Source of the DNA: JAFGPL01 sp963781805 | GTDB taxonomy: Bacteria; Bacteroidota; Bacteroidia; Bacteroidales; UBA10428 | Assembly: GCA_963781805.1 (NCBI GenBank) | Contig: CAWAHF010000004.1 | Coordinates: 5,084,001-5,148,000, forward strand | DNA: 64,000 nucleotides | Direction of reading: 5' to 3' | Part shown: positions 44,086 to 52,464 of the stretch, in pieces | Layout: each line of letters begins with the position of its first letter | Numbering within the stretch: the first letter of the stretch is position 1 | Notes under the pieces: model-generated | What the model was told of the DNA's origin: nothing | Seen by the model: only the letters and a program-made list of their open reading frames with translations | Database searches by the model: none | Position numbers and translations under genes: made by a program

Positions 44086-45360
44086 ATGAAAACCAAAGCA
44101 GTTAGAATATACGGTAAAGGAGATTTAAGACTTGAAGAATTTGATTTACCTCAGATAAAAGAAAATGAGATACTGGCACAGGTGATTTGCGACAGTATTT
44201 GTATGTCGTCCAACAAAGCTTCCAAACAAGGTATTGAACACAAAAGAATACCCAAGGATATTGACAAAAATCCAACCATGATTGGACATGAGTTCAGCGG
44301 AGTGATTGTTGAGGTGGGTGAAAAATGGAAAAATAAATTTCAACCCGGAATGAAGTTTTCGATTCAGCCCGCTATAAATTATCCTGACGGACCTGTTGGT
44401 ATTTTGAGCGCTCCCGGATATTCCTACAGATATATTGGAGGAGATGCAACATACATCGTCATACCCAACGAGGTGATGGAACAAAATTGTCTTCTGCCTT
44501 ATACGGGCAAAGGTTTTTATCCGGCTGCACTTTCCGAGCCGCTTTCGTGTGTGATAGGTGCAATGCATGCCTGTTATCATACTGAGCCGGGTTCTTATAT
44601 CCATAAAATGGAGATTAAGAATGGTGGAAATATGGCTATTCTTGCAGGTGTCGGACCTATGGGGCTGGCAGCCATTAACTATGTAATTCACCGGCCGGAC
44701 AGAAAACCCAAACTTGTGGTAGTTACCGATATTGATCAGGCCAGGCTCGACAGAGCAGCGGAACTCTATAGTCCAAAACATGCTGCCGAAAGGGGAATTG
44801 ATCTTAAATATATCAATACAAAAAACTTTGAAAATCCCATTAAATCTTTGCTTGATATCACTAACGGGGCAGGGTATAACGATGTATTTGTTTTTGCACC
44901 GGTTAGTCCTGTTGTTGAACAGGGTGATGCCCTGCTTGCCTTCGATGGATGCCTGAACTTCTTTGCAGGCCCGGGCGATCCCAACTTTAAGGCAAACTTT
45001 AATTTCTATAATGTTCATTATAATTTTACCCATATAGTTGGTACCAGTGGTGGTAACAACGACGATATGGAAGAAGCCATTGATTTGATGTCGACTGGTC
45101 TGGATCCGGCAGGTTTGGTTACCCATATCGGTGGTCTGGATGCGGTTATTCCTACCACACTTAATCTGCCCGATATCCCAGGAGGTAAAAAGCTAATCTA
45201 CACCAATATTCAAATGCCGCTTACTCCCCTGGCTGATTTCAAAGAAAAAGGTAAGGACAATCCCTTGTTCAAAAATCTGGATAAAATTACCGAAAAGTAT
45301 AACGGACTTTGGAGTGTTGAGGCTGAAGAATATCTGATGCAGAATGCAGCATCAATATAA
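44086..45360 (+). CDS. Zinc-dependent alcohol dehydrogenase, L-sorbose-1-phosphate reductase-like
   Basis: A 424-residue MDR-superfamily dehydrogenase. The catalytic zinc ligands are Cys39 in DSICMSS, His68-Glu69 in MIGHEFSG, and a Glu in ALSEPLSCVIGAMH. The Rossmann motif is AILAGVGPMGLAAINYVIHR. The long middle with GPVGILSAPGYSYRYIGGDA resembles SorE-type L-sorbose-1-phosphate reductases and related sugar-phosphate dehydrogenases, and the four-cysteine structural zinc loop is not evident. It is the last gene of the plus-strand run. It probably interconverts a ketose or ketose phosphate and the matching polyol. Confidence 0.75.
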   Translation: MKTKAVRIYGKGDLRLEEFDLPQIKENEILAQVICDSICMSSNKASKQGIEHKRIPKDIDKNPTMIGHEFSGVIVEVGEKWKNKFQPGMKFSIQPAINYPDGPVGILSAPGYSYRYIGGDATYIVIPNEVMEQNCLLPYTGKGFYPAALSEPLSCVIGAMHACYHTEPGSYIHKMEIKNGGNMAILAGVGPMGLAAINYVIHRPDRKPKLVVVTDIDQARLDRAAELYSPKHAAERGIDLKYINTKNFENPIKSLLDITNGAGYNDVFVFAPVSPVVEQGDALLAFDGCLNFFAGPGDPNFKANFNFYNVHYNFTHIVGTSGGNNDDMEEAIDLMSTGLDPAGLVTHIGGLDAVIPTTLNLPDIPGGKKLIYTNIQMPLTPLADFKEKGKDNPLFKNLDKITEKYNGLWSVEAEEYLMQNAASI

Positions 45361-45445
45361 TTTATACTTTGCGATCATTGCAATACTTATGCGAACTTTG
45401 CGTGAACCTTTATTTCAGGTAATGAAAAGAAAATTGGTCGGTGTT

Positions 45446-46366
45446 TTAAATCGCAAAATGATCTGCAAAATCCTTTGAGATATAATTGTCGTAATTCAGG
45501 CATACATGGGTGGCAAATTCAACGGCTGTATTTATAATTGAACTCCATGAAGATTCATCCAGATGTTGTAAATCATTGTGTGTTACGTTCTGTTTGAACA
45601 AAGAATAAACGATTCCGGCATTAAAGCTGTCTCCTGCTCCTATAGTACTTAAAGCTTCTATTGTTTTAACGGGAAATTCTGCCGCATATCCGGGTGTTCT
45701 TAAATATATACCCTTGCGGCTTGCCGTATAAAGTAAGTTTGGAACCAGTTTGCTTATATTTTCATACGTTTCATCAGCATCATTTACCCCGAGTATAAAG
45801 GAAAAATCTTCATTCGAGCCACGCACAATATCTGCATGTTTAAAATTATCCAGGATCAGAGGTTTTAATTTTGACAATTCATGCAGATGTGCTTTTCTGA
45901 AATTAGGATCATAAATCACGATGGCTTTGTTTTTTCTGGCATGCTGTATCAGCTCAATCAGCTTTGGTCTGACTTCGGGAGTAATGGCATAGGTAGAACC
46001 AAACAATACAATATCATCAGCTTGAATTTCAGGAAACTTAATATTGAGCCTTTTTTCAGGATATATTTTGTAAAAATCATAACTGGCATCACTGTTTTCA
46101 TTCAGAAAGGCTAACGCAAGCGCTGATTTTCCATCATAATAGCGATACACATATTCGGTAGAGACATGGTTTTCCATCAGAAAGTTTTCGATAAAATTTC
46201 CCACTTCATCCATTCCATATTCTCCAATAAAATAAACAGGCATATTCAGTCTGCCAAGGGTTACAGCGCTATTTAAACTTGCTCCGCCTGCTTTGGCAGT
46301 AAAAGGCATATTGTTTTTAAATAAAATGTCAAGTACTGTCTCCCCAACAGTAAAAATCTTTCTCAT
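45446..46366 (-). CDS. PfkB-family carbohydrate kinase (fructokinase-like)
   Basis: A 306-residue ribokinase-type kinase. It has the substrate signature KAGGASLNSAVTLGRLN with GEYGMDEVG, then YDPNFR, NEDFSFILG, and the ATP/anion-hole motif STIGAGDSFNAGIVY with the catalytic Asp246. The overall pattern is closest to fructokinases. In the context of the facing aldolase gene it could phosphorylate the ketose before cleavage. It ends the three-gene minus-strand run that begins with the SIS gene, 9 bases after the isochorismatase-like gene. Confidence 0.87.
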   Translation of the reverse strand: MRKIFTVGETVLDILFKNNMPFTAKAGGASLNSAVTLGRLNMPVYFIGEYGMDEVGNFIENFLMENHVSTEYVYRYYDGKSALALAFLNENSDASYDFYKIYPEKRLNIKFPEIQADDIVLFGSTYAITPEVRPKLIELIQHARKNKAIVIYDPNFRKAHLHELSKLKPLILDNFKHADIVRGSNEDFSFILGVNDADETYENISKLVPNLLYTASRKGIYLRTPGYAAEFPVKTIEALSTIGAGDSFNAGIVYSLFKQNVTHNDLQHLDESSWSSIINTAVEFATHVCLNYDNYISKDFADHFAI

Positions 46367-46375
46367 CTCTCTTTA

Positions 46376-46918
46376 CTATTTAACTAATTTTGATATTGCT
46401 TTAAACTTCTCATTTCCTGCTATTTGACACAATTCAAAAAGAATCGATTCAAAGGTAGTAATTATTGCACCTTCTTTACCCATTCTATGCAAAGCAATTT
46501 TCATATCATTCATTTTTCTTGAGGATATACAATCCTCCACAACTACCGGTTGATATCCCAAATGGATTAAGTCAATAGTTGTCTGTAACACACATACATG
46601 GGCTTCGATGCCAGAAATAATAACAACTTTACTGCCATGCGTGTTTAATTCCTGCATGAAATTTTCTTCTTCACAACAACTGAATGATAACTTTTCTATT
46701 ATACTGATATCTTTCAAATATTTTTCCAGTTCAGGTATTGTCGGCCCCAAACCTTTGGTATATTGTTGTGTGGCAATAAGCGGAACGTCTAATATTTTCA
46801 TACCTTGCACCAGAATATTGATGTTGCGGGCAATCTGATCCGTCCCGAACATGTGAGGAACTAACTTTTCCTGGAAATCAATTACCAATCCAATACTTTT
46901 ATCCGGTAAAATTCTCAT
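46376..46918 (-). CDS. Isochorismatase-family cysteine hydrolase
   Basis: A 180-residue hydrolase of the YcaC/nicotinamidase-like fold. The catalytic triad Asp14 (LVIDFQEKLVP), Lys76 (IIEKLSFSCC) and Cys109 (SGIEAHVCVLQTTIDL) is complete, with the cis-peptide motif GIEAHVC. Substrates in the family range from nicotinamide to ureido acids and remain unknown for YcaC-type members. It is the middle gene of the SIS-hydrolase-kinase run. Confidence 0.88.
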   Translation of the reverse strand: MRILPDKSIGLVIDFQEKLVPHMFGTDQIARNINILVQGMKILDVPLIATQQYTKGLGPTIPELEKYLKDISIIEKLSFSCCEEENFMQELNTHGSKVVIISGIEAHVCVLQTTIDLIHLGYQPVVVEDCISSRKMNDMKIALHRMGKEGAIITTFESILFELCQIAGNEKFKAISKLVK

Positions 46919-46983
46919 ACAACAATTAGTATAAATGTTTAACTATTATTACTAAATCAGGATATTCTAAAATAGCAATCTTT

Positions 46984-47598
46984 TTATGTCTTAGTGTTAT
47001 TCGCTGCAGTTCTCGATTTGTGTCCCAAATAACCCCCATGATGCCTTTTGGCGTAATCTTCAGCATTGAAGCCGATTTTTTTCATCAGCATAACTACAAG
47101 TATATCGCCAATTACGGTCATAGTGGTTGTTGAGGTTGTTGGAGTCAGTCCAAGGGGACAAACCTCAGCAGGGTTTCCGGTGTATATGGTAACATTTGCG
47201 AGGTGACTTAGTTCATTTTCAGGATTTCCGGTAATTAAAATAACAGGAATTTCAGGCACAAGGTTTCTGGCGAGATGCACAAGTTCGATAATTTCTCTTG
47301 TTTTGCCTGAGTTTGAAATAGCCAGCAGTATATCATTTCTTTGTATAACACCCAGGTCTCCGTGTTGTGCATCGCTGGGATGAATGAAAACAGCAGGAGT
47401 TCCTGTGGAGCTGAATGTGGTGGAAATGTTGGATGCTATCTGACCTGCTTTCCCCATCCCGCTTGCAATTATTTTTCCTTTGTTGATGTGCACGCTTCGA
47501 TGGATTAATTCAAGCGCTTTTTCAAATCCGTCATCCAGTGGAATGTTTCGGATGGCTTCTGCTTCAGCGTCCAATAATTGTTGAATATCCTGTTTCAT
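46984..47598 (-). CDS. SIS-domain sugar-phosphate isomerase, KpsF/GutQ-like without CBS domains
   Basis: A 204-residue SIS protein. Family marks are KGKIIASGMGKAGQIASNIS, STFSSTGTPAVFIHPSDAQH, ISNSGKTREIIELVHLARN, LTPTTSTTTMTVIGDIL and the end HHGGYLG, all typical of KpsF/GutQ arabinose-5-phosphate isomerases. The usual C-terminal CBS pair (about 120 residues) is absent, as in some stand-alone sugar isomerases. It would interconvert aldose and ketose phosphates. The gene leads the run with the hydrolase and PfkB kinase. Together with the aldolase cluster it suggests a sugar-phosphate route rather than lipid A biosynthesis. Confidence 0.88.
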   Translation of the reverse strand: MKQDIQQLLDAEAEAIRNIPLDDGFEKALELIHRSVHINKGKIIASGMGKAGQIASNISTTFSSTGTPAVFIHPSDAQHGDLGVIQRNDILLAISNSGKTREIIELVHLARNLVPEIPVILITGNPENELSHLANVTIYTGNPAEVCPLGLTPTTSTTTMTVIGDILVVMLMKKIGFNAEDYAKRHHGGYLGHKSRTAANNTKT

Positions 47599-47603
47599 AG
47601 AGG

Positions 47604-47632
47604 TTTTATCTTTGAAGTTTACAAAGATAAAA
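47604..47632 (-). promoter_or_regulatory. Inverted repeat containing a -7 element upstream of the SIS operon
   Basis: Arms ttttatctttg (47604-47614) and caaagataaaa (47622-47632) are perfect 11-bp inverted copies around a 7-base spacer, 5 bases before the SIS start. The distal arm read on the minus strand is TATCTTTG, an exact TAnnTTTG -7 match. It may be an operator over the promoter, or a hairpin in a very short leader. Confidence 0.4.
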
Positions 47633-47681
47633 GATTTTAAGGCATGAGGTTATGATTGTAAAAGAAAGTTTTAAAGGTCTT

Positions 47682-47810
47682 TTCTTTCGCTCCGCTGGAG
47701 CTTTCATTGACGTGAAATGAATACTTCTAACAGATAAAAAGTCCCGGAGGGACGATAGTATGGTAGAACATTAAACAAAAAATAATATAAGCTCCAGCGG
47801 AGCGAAAGAA
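47682..47810. repeat. Nested-palindrome repeat, copy 1
   Basis: A 129-bp element with perfect 22-bp terminal inverted repeats whose core is ctttcgctccgctggagctt (47684-47703) and its complement (47789-47808). Each end contains its own hairpin gctcc-gct-ggagc. The middle has gtccc-gga-gggac (47741-47753) followed by gatagtatggtagaac. Two longer relatives lie at 51897-52068 and 52218-52388. Confidence 0.9.
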
Positions 47811-47873
47811 TATTCAAGGTATTATTTGAATTCTTCATCCCAATGATGTTCTCACAAACAGGTCTGCAACATT

Positions 47874-50800
47874 TTATTTGTTCCCTGAATCTTTGTTCTC
47901 AATCGATATTAACCTTACTGGTCCAATCAATCCTGATTCCTCTAACGACCATTCACCACCAAACTTTCGTATAAATGCATCCAGCACTTTCTTATCATCT
48001 CCAACCTGCTGGTCGCCATACAGCCGGTTCGTCCACTCATTGGTGATTTTTATCTCAAGCTGATTTGTGCCGGGTTTTAGTATCTCCGTTACATCAATAC
48101 GGTATGGATCTGTCCATAAGGTGTCCAGAATCTTGCCATTCAATCTGATTTCTGCAATATCTTTAACATTTCCCATGTCAAGCAAAAGATAACCTCTAAA
48201 ATTAAACCAGCTTTTCGATGCTTTAATACTCTTTTTGTAGGTAGCAGTACCCGAAAAAAACTTCACTCCGCTATCCGGATATGCAGTCCAGCTAATCAAC
48301 TCAGGAAGTTGAATACTTTCAGGAGCTCCAAGATTGGGTGGAAAATCAACCTCCCAGGGACCCGGGATTGTGTCAATTACTGATTCTTTAAATTTGGCAA
48401 GATTCCGAAATGGAATTTTTGTCTCATTTCGGAAAACCACGAAAACAGAACCGTATTTTTCCAAATCAATCGGTACAACAGTCATTCCTTTTTCAAACCG
48501 ATAGGATGCCGGTTCAGTGGTACCATCGTAGGAATGCCATAATTCAGCTTCTTTTCCGGATACGTTAAATCGAAAATCAATATGTTGCGGAAAGTCATTC
48601 CGGCTGTTGATAAAATAAATATCTGTATCATCTGTTTTGCGATGAATCCATGAAATTTTGGTGTCAAGTCCCCTGCTGTAATCAACATCTTTAGGTATAT
48701 TTAATATTTCCAGCGTTCTGGAAATTGATTCCCCCCAGACGACTATTCCTTTTCCGGTATAACGGATATTACGGCTGATGCCGTCAAGGTCGCCCCAAAG
48801 CTCACCTGCAAGCTTCCTGACTTCTGTATCGGTTTCAGGAAAACCTGATAGTGTAGGTGAGCTGGTCACTTTGGGTCCGATAATTGTAGCTCCGGATTTT
48901 ACCAGTTCCATGATTTTTTTCAGGAGGGGTAAGGTCATTTTGTGGTCATCCGGCAGGACCAACACACGGTAACTCATTCCATCCGGTAAAACCAGTCTTC
49001 CGGTTGTGTCAACGACCATCCGGTTTAATAATACATCGGCGTTTATATAATCGTAATCATAACCTTCTGCCGGTGTCGGTTGCAATCCCCCTCCCCAGAA
49101 GGGCATGGTTGAAGGAGCGCTTTCATCCAACAGGTAGGCAATATCGGCAACAAATAATCCCTGTTGCAGCATAAAGGAGTTTCTGGCCAGGTAGGTGACA
49201 AACGGTTCTGCCAGTTCTGACCAGGTGATGTTCCTGTTGAAATGTGTCCCCACCATGGTATTACCGGGCTTGGTGTCCAAAGGTTGATGGGCACATGTGT
49301 GAAATACAATCCGGTTCACTTCCTGGGTAAACCAGTAATCACTTAATTTCTTTAGATCATCCGGTGATTCGTAATTGCCCCCGGTGAAGGATTCGGCGGC
49401 TACCAGGGTTTTGCCATAGGCATGGGATGCGGATGCTGCTCCCCGGATATCTACATGGTACATTGCAGAAGGATGAAGATCCTTAAACCAGAACTCACCC
49501 ATAGGAATGTCTACATTTTTTTTGTTGAGCAGGGCATCTTCCATTACCTCCAGCGATACGCCCGAGGCTTCCCCGTATGTTCCCATACCTTTGCTATGTG
49601 CATAATCGGTAACGGTTCCATAGAAATTCTTTGCAAACATATCGGCAAGGGTGCGCCGGAAATCCCATAAAAACCGATCGCTTATGTCTGCACTCTCAAC
49701 CACCTGACCGGTTAATACCGGCAAATAGGGAAGGGGTTCATATCCTCTTCTTTGTCTGAATTCCTTCAACATTTCGTCGGTCCAGTTTTGCATACCACAT
49801 TCCCAACTGTCAAGCATCAGATATTTTAATCTTTCTCCGAAAAGATTTCCAAGCTCTTTTTCTATAGGATCTAAATAAACTTGCAGGTAATCCTCTGTAT
49901 TTCGTTTACTCAACTTATCCACTTCGTAACCAAGACCTGAAGGTACGGCGGGACGGTTTTTTGCCCCTGTCAATGAATAGCCTGTCCGCAGGATGGTCCA
50001 GTATCCTTTCGGTACATTCCAGTGAAACGTACCATCCGCATCCATTTTTGAACTCAGATCGATTATATCGGTAGATTGAATAATTGATGAAGCGGGCATT
50101 TCGGGTGTGTCAACCGATTTGTAATCAAAAAGAAAACTGAAACCGGCTTTCTCTTCCCACCGGTTAATTCTTCCACCGGAATGAAGATTTATTTCTGAAA
50201 GATTATATGACTTGGCAGGTTCAGGCTGCGGCTGATTTATCACATCTGCCGGAGATAAAGGAGCGCCGGTCAATTCAATTCTTAGATATTTTGCCCTGGT
50301 TTCGGGAAATGAAAACGTTCTCACCTTTCCTCCGCGATATAACTGGGCACCGGGCAGTGAAACCAATAATGAGAATGTGATACCGTCATTACTTGCCAAA
50401 ACCTGACCTGCAGGAATTCCTTCACGCGAAACAAGGGTAATGGCAAGGACACTGAAAGGTTCTTTAAAACTGAATTGTATCCATGCTTTTCCGTTTTCCG
50501 AAGGGAGTGTAATGCTGCTGTTCAAATCTCCATCAAGAAGGGGGGCAGTATCAATGGAGTCATTGTTGGTTGAAATAACCGGATGCAATTCTTTCATTGG
50601 ATATTCATCTGGAGGAGTAGGGTAGGCTATAATTTTAACATCTTTATAATATTCAGGATCAGGGGAAGGTTGGTTAGGATTTCTTCTTGAAGTTAAATCC
50701 TGGAAAGGTCCGTTGCATGAGGGTGGATTAGGAAGCTTGTCAGAAAATTTTTGAGGGCCCTTAACAGTTGTTTTACTCCAGACGAGCTTTTTCATGGCCT

Positions 50801-51218
50801 GTTCAGGTTTAACCCAGGGTCCTCCTGCAATGCTCCAACCTGCAGAGCTGAATATAGCCATTTCAAGGTTCAGTCTTTCAGCCTCGGATGCAGCAAACTT
50901 CACAGCATCTAACCATTCAGGAGTACCGAACATGATTTTATTTTTCACGGTTTGCCCGCTGCCATAGCTTACATCGGCAAGCTGAAAGCCGGCCACCCCA
51001 ACCCGTTTCATCCATTCCAGGTCTTTGGTAATTCCTTCTTTGGTCACGTTGCCGCCTGTCCAATGCCACCAGGTTCGGGGGTGGGCGGAGTCGGGTGGGG
51101 AGAGGAAGCCTTTTTCGAGGTTTGAAACCTCTTTTTGGGCAAATAATAGAACAGGATTTAAAAGGTAAAGAGTGAAATAAATAAGCGAAATTGTTTTTAT
51201 GCCAAACCTGTTATTCAT
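47874..51218 (-). CDS. Secreted alpha-L-rhamnosidase, GH106
   Basis: An 1114-residue exported enzyme with a signal peptide (1-28). The mature N-terminus FLSPPDSAHPRTWWHWTGGN followed by VTKEGITKDLEWMKRVGVAG is the GH106 barrel opening. Further GH106 marks are AIFSSAGWSIAGGPWVKPEQ, LMLDSWECGMQNWTDEMLKE, MGTYGEASGVSLEVMED and the C-terminal galactose-binding-like beta domain ending ITNEWTNRLYGDQQVGDDKK. An F5/8-type carbohydrate-binding insert lies near residues 230-340. GH106 enzymes release L-rhamnose, including from rhamnogalacturonan. There is no T9SS tail, so it probably works in the periplasm or at the outer membrane. It starts 15 bases after the DUF5615 gene. Confidence 0.92.
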   Translation of the reverse strand: MNNRFGIKTISLIYFTLYLLNPVLLFAQKEVSNLEKGFLSPPDSAHPRTWWHWTGGNVTKEGITKDLEWMKRVGVAGFQLADVSYGSGQTVKNKIMFGTPEWLDAVKFAASEAERLNLEMAIFSSAGWSIAGGPWVKPEQAMKKLVWSKTTVKGPQKFSDKLPNPPSCNGPFQDLTSRRNPNQPSPDPEYYKDVKIIAYPTPPDEYPMKELHPVISTNNDSIDTAPLLDGDLNSSITLPSENGKAWIQFSFKEPFSVLAITLVSREGIPAGQVLASNDGITFSLLVSLPGAQLYRGGKVRTFSFPETRAKYLRIELTGAPLSPADVINQPQPEPAKSYNLSEINLHSGGRINRWEEKAGFSFLFDYKSVDTPEMPASSIIQSTDIIDLSSKMDADGTFHWNVPKGYWTILRTGYSLTGAKNRPAVPSGLGYEVDKLSKRNTEDYLQVYLDPIEKELGNLFGERLKYLMLDSWECGMQNWTDEMLKEFRQRRGYEPLPYLPVLTGQVVESADISDRFLWDFRRTLADMFAKNFYGTVTDYAHSKGMGTYGEASGVSLEVMEDALLNKKNVDIPMGEFWFKDLHPSAMYHVDIRGAASASHAYGKTLVAAESFTGGNYESPDDLKKLSDYWFTQEVNRIVFHTCAHQPLDTKPGNTMVGTHFNRNITWSELAEPFVTYLARNSFMLQQGLFVADIAYLLDESAPSTMPFWGGGLQPTPAEGYDYDYINADVLLNRMVVDTTGRLVLPDGMSYRVLVLPDDHKMTLPLLKKIMELVKSGATIIGPKVTSSPTLSGFPETDTEVRKLAGELWGDLDGISRNIRYTGKGIVVWGESISRTLEILNIPKDVDYSRGLDTKISWIHRKTDDTDIYFINSRNDFPQHIDFRFNVSGKEAELWHSYDGTTEPASYRFEKGMTVVPIDLEKYGSVFVVFRNETKIPFRNLAKFKESVIDTIPGPWEVDFPPNLGAPESIQLPELISWTAYPDSGVKFFSGTATYKKSIKASKSWFNFRGYLLLDMGNVKDIAEIRLNGKILDTLWTDPYRIDVTEILKPGTNQLEIKITNEWTNRLYGDQQVGDDKKVLDAFIRKFGGEWSLEESGLIGPVRLISIENKDSGNK

Positions 51219-51233
51219 TTTACAGAATGATAT

Positions 51234-51584
51234 TTAAGAAGTCTTGCTTATAGATTCAATTCTATCGATAAATACATTTACCAGTTTATGACTTTTGATT
51301 TCCTCCTCAATATTAGGCCAGATTTTACCAATCAGGTCATGAAGTTGCTGAATTCTGACATTTCCAATACGAATCTGAATAACCTCGGGAGGAGGGGATT
51401 TATATATGATTTTATTTGAGAAATCACTGTCTTTGGTTACAATTATCAGGTTATTCTTTGCCGCAAAATCCCAAATCTCATTATCCGATTTTATATTCGT
51501 TAAATCATAAACGTGGACAAACCAGTCACTTTTCCAAAAGCTGAAATGATAGGGTAGGTTCTCATCAATCAGGGAGACAGCCAT
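51234..51584 (-). CDS. DUF5615 PIN-like protein (putative toxin)
   Basis: A 116-residue PIN-like protein with acidic residues at the expected places: LIDENLPY at the start, SDNEIWDFAAKNNLIIVTKD, and SDFSNK. DUF5615 proteins are the usual partners of DUF433 proteins in type II toxin-antitoxin-like pairs and are presumed RNases. The start overlaps the last base of the DUF433 stop, so the two are translationally coupled. Confidence 0.85.
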   Translation of the reverse strand: MAVSLIDENLPYHFSFWKSDWFVHVYDLTNIKSDNEIWDFAAKNNLIIVTKDSDFSNKIIYKSPPPEVIQIRIGNVRIQQLHDLIGKIWPNIEEEIKSHKLVNVFIDRIESISKTS

Positions 51585-51820
51585 TATGTTACAGTCTTGA
51601 TAGAGAAATTACGGTTCATCAAATCAGCTGCAAATTTGATACATGCCCTAATATCTTCAGGTTCCAAAGATGGATACTGAGCCAGAATATCTTTGGAAGT
51701 ATCACCCGCCGATAAAAATTCAAGAACAGTTTGTACGCTTATCCTCGTATTTCGTATGACGGGACGGCCATTGCAAATATTATCATCGATAGTAATTCGG
51801 TCGGTAAGGTATTCCATCAT
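51584..51820 (-). CDS. DUF433 protein (putative antitoxin)
   Basis: A 78-residue protein matching DUF433: RITIDDNICNGRPVIRNTRI, SVQTVLEFLSAGDTSKDIL and YPSLEPEDIRACIKFAADLM. The fold is a small helix-turn-helix, and members act as antitoxin partners of PIN or DUF5615 proteins. It is the first gene of a two-gene unit. A second Met (MEYLTD) directly after the first is also possible as start. Confidence 0.85.
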   Translation of the reverse strand: MMEYLTDRITIDDNICNGRPVIRNTRISVQTVLEFLSAGDTSKDILAQYPSLEPEDIRACIKFAADLMNRNFSIKTVT

Positions 51821-51896
51821 TTTTATGTTTTATAAGGTAAAGATAGTTATTTACTTTATTGATTTATATTTAACTAAAACTGTCGTTGTTCGTATT

Positions 51897-52068
51897 CTTT
51901 CGCTCCTACGGAGCTTTTCATATGGTCATATTTTGTTCTACCAATCTTTCGCTCCCCTGGAGCTTTCATTCGGGTAAAATGTAATATTTAACATCCAAAA
52001 AGTCCCAGAGGGACGGCAGTATGGTAGAACATCAAGCAAAGGAAATTTAAGCTCCGTAGGTGCGAAAG
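51897..52068. repeat. Nested-palindrome repeat, copy 2 (composite)
   Basis: The outer left end ctttcgctcctacggagctt (51897-51916) pairs with the outer right end at 52049-52068, and the shared loop sequence cctacgg / ccgtagg differs from copy 1 in a compensatory way. An inner left end (51946-51965), the core gtccc-aga-gggac (52002-52014) and tggtagaac follow. Between the outer and inner left ends lies gttctacca, the reverse of tggtagaac, so the left side is an inverted half copy. Confidence 0.85.
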
Positions 52069-52217
52069 ACTTATTAATAAAACTGAAAAAACGAATTTAT
52101 AGGTAGTACGCATGATTCTTGATCCTTGATTTTCATTTGAATATGCAAGTTATAAAAGTTGAAGAAATTGTTATTGATATTGTTAATTTTTCTCTAGGAT
52201 AATAGAATTACGCCCTT

Positions 52218-52388
52218 CTTTCGCTCCGCCGGAGCTTTTTTTTTGACCCTAAATAGTTCTACCATACTTTCGCTCCTCTGGAGCTTTCATTGATGCAAAA
52301 TAAATATTTGACGATTAAAAAGTCCCGGCGGGACGATAGTATGGTAGAACTTCAGATGGAAGAAAATTAAGCTCCGTAGGAGCGACAG
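52218..52388. repeat. Nested-palindrome repeat, copy 3 (composite)
   Basis: It has the same build as copy 2: outer left end 52218-52237, gttctaccat, inner left end 52267-52286, core gtccc-ggc-gggac (52322-52334), gatagtatggtagaac, and outer right end 52369-52388. It lies 77 bases from the end of the GH94 gene. The bases between copies 2 and 3 (52069-52217) hold nothing recognisable. Confidence 0.85.
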
Positions 52389-52464
52389 ACCTGACGATCA
52401 CAGTGGAGTGAAAGATCGTTTCATGAATTATTTTCGGGAGATTCTTTATCAGGTAAAAATTCCA

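Noticed and set aside
44146..45126. A 326-codon open frame on the minus strand inside the sorbose-1-phosphate-reductase-like gene.
   Set aside because: Its translation has no family motifs and is rich in Cys, His, Arg and Asn. The opposite strand encodes a complete dehydrogenase with zinc ligands, so it is a shadow frame.
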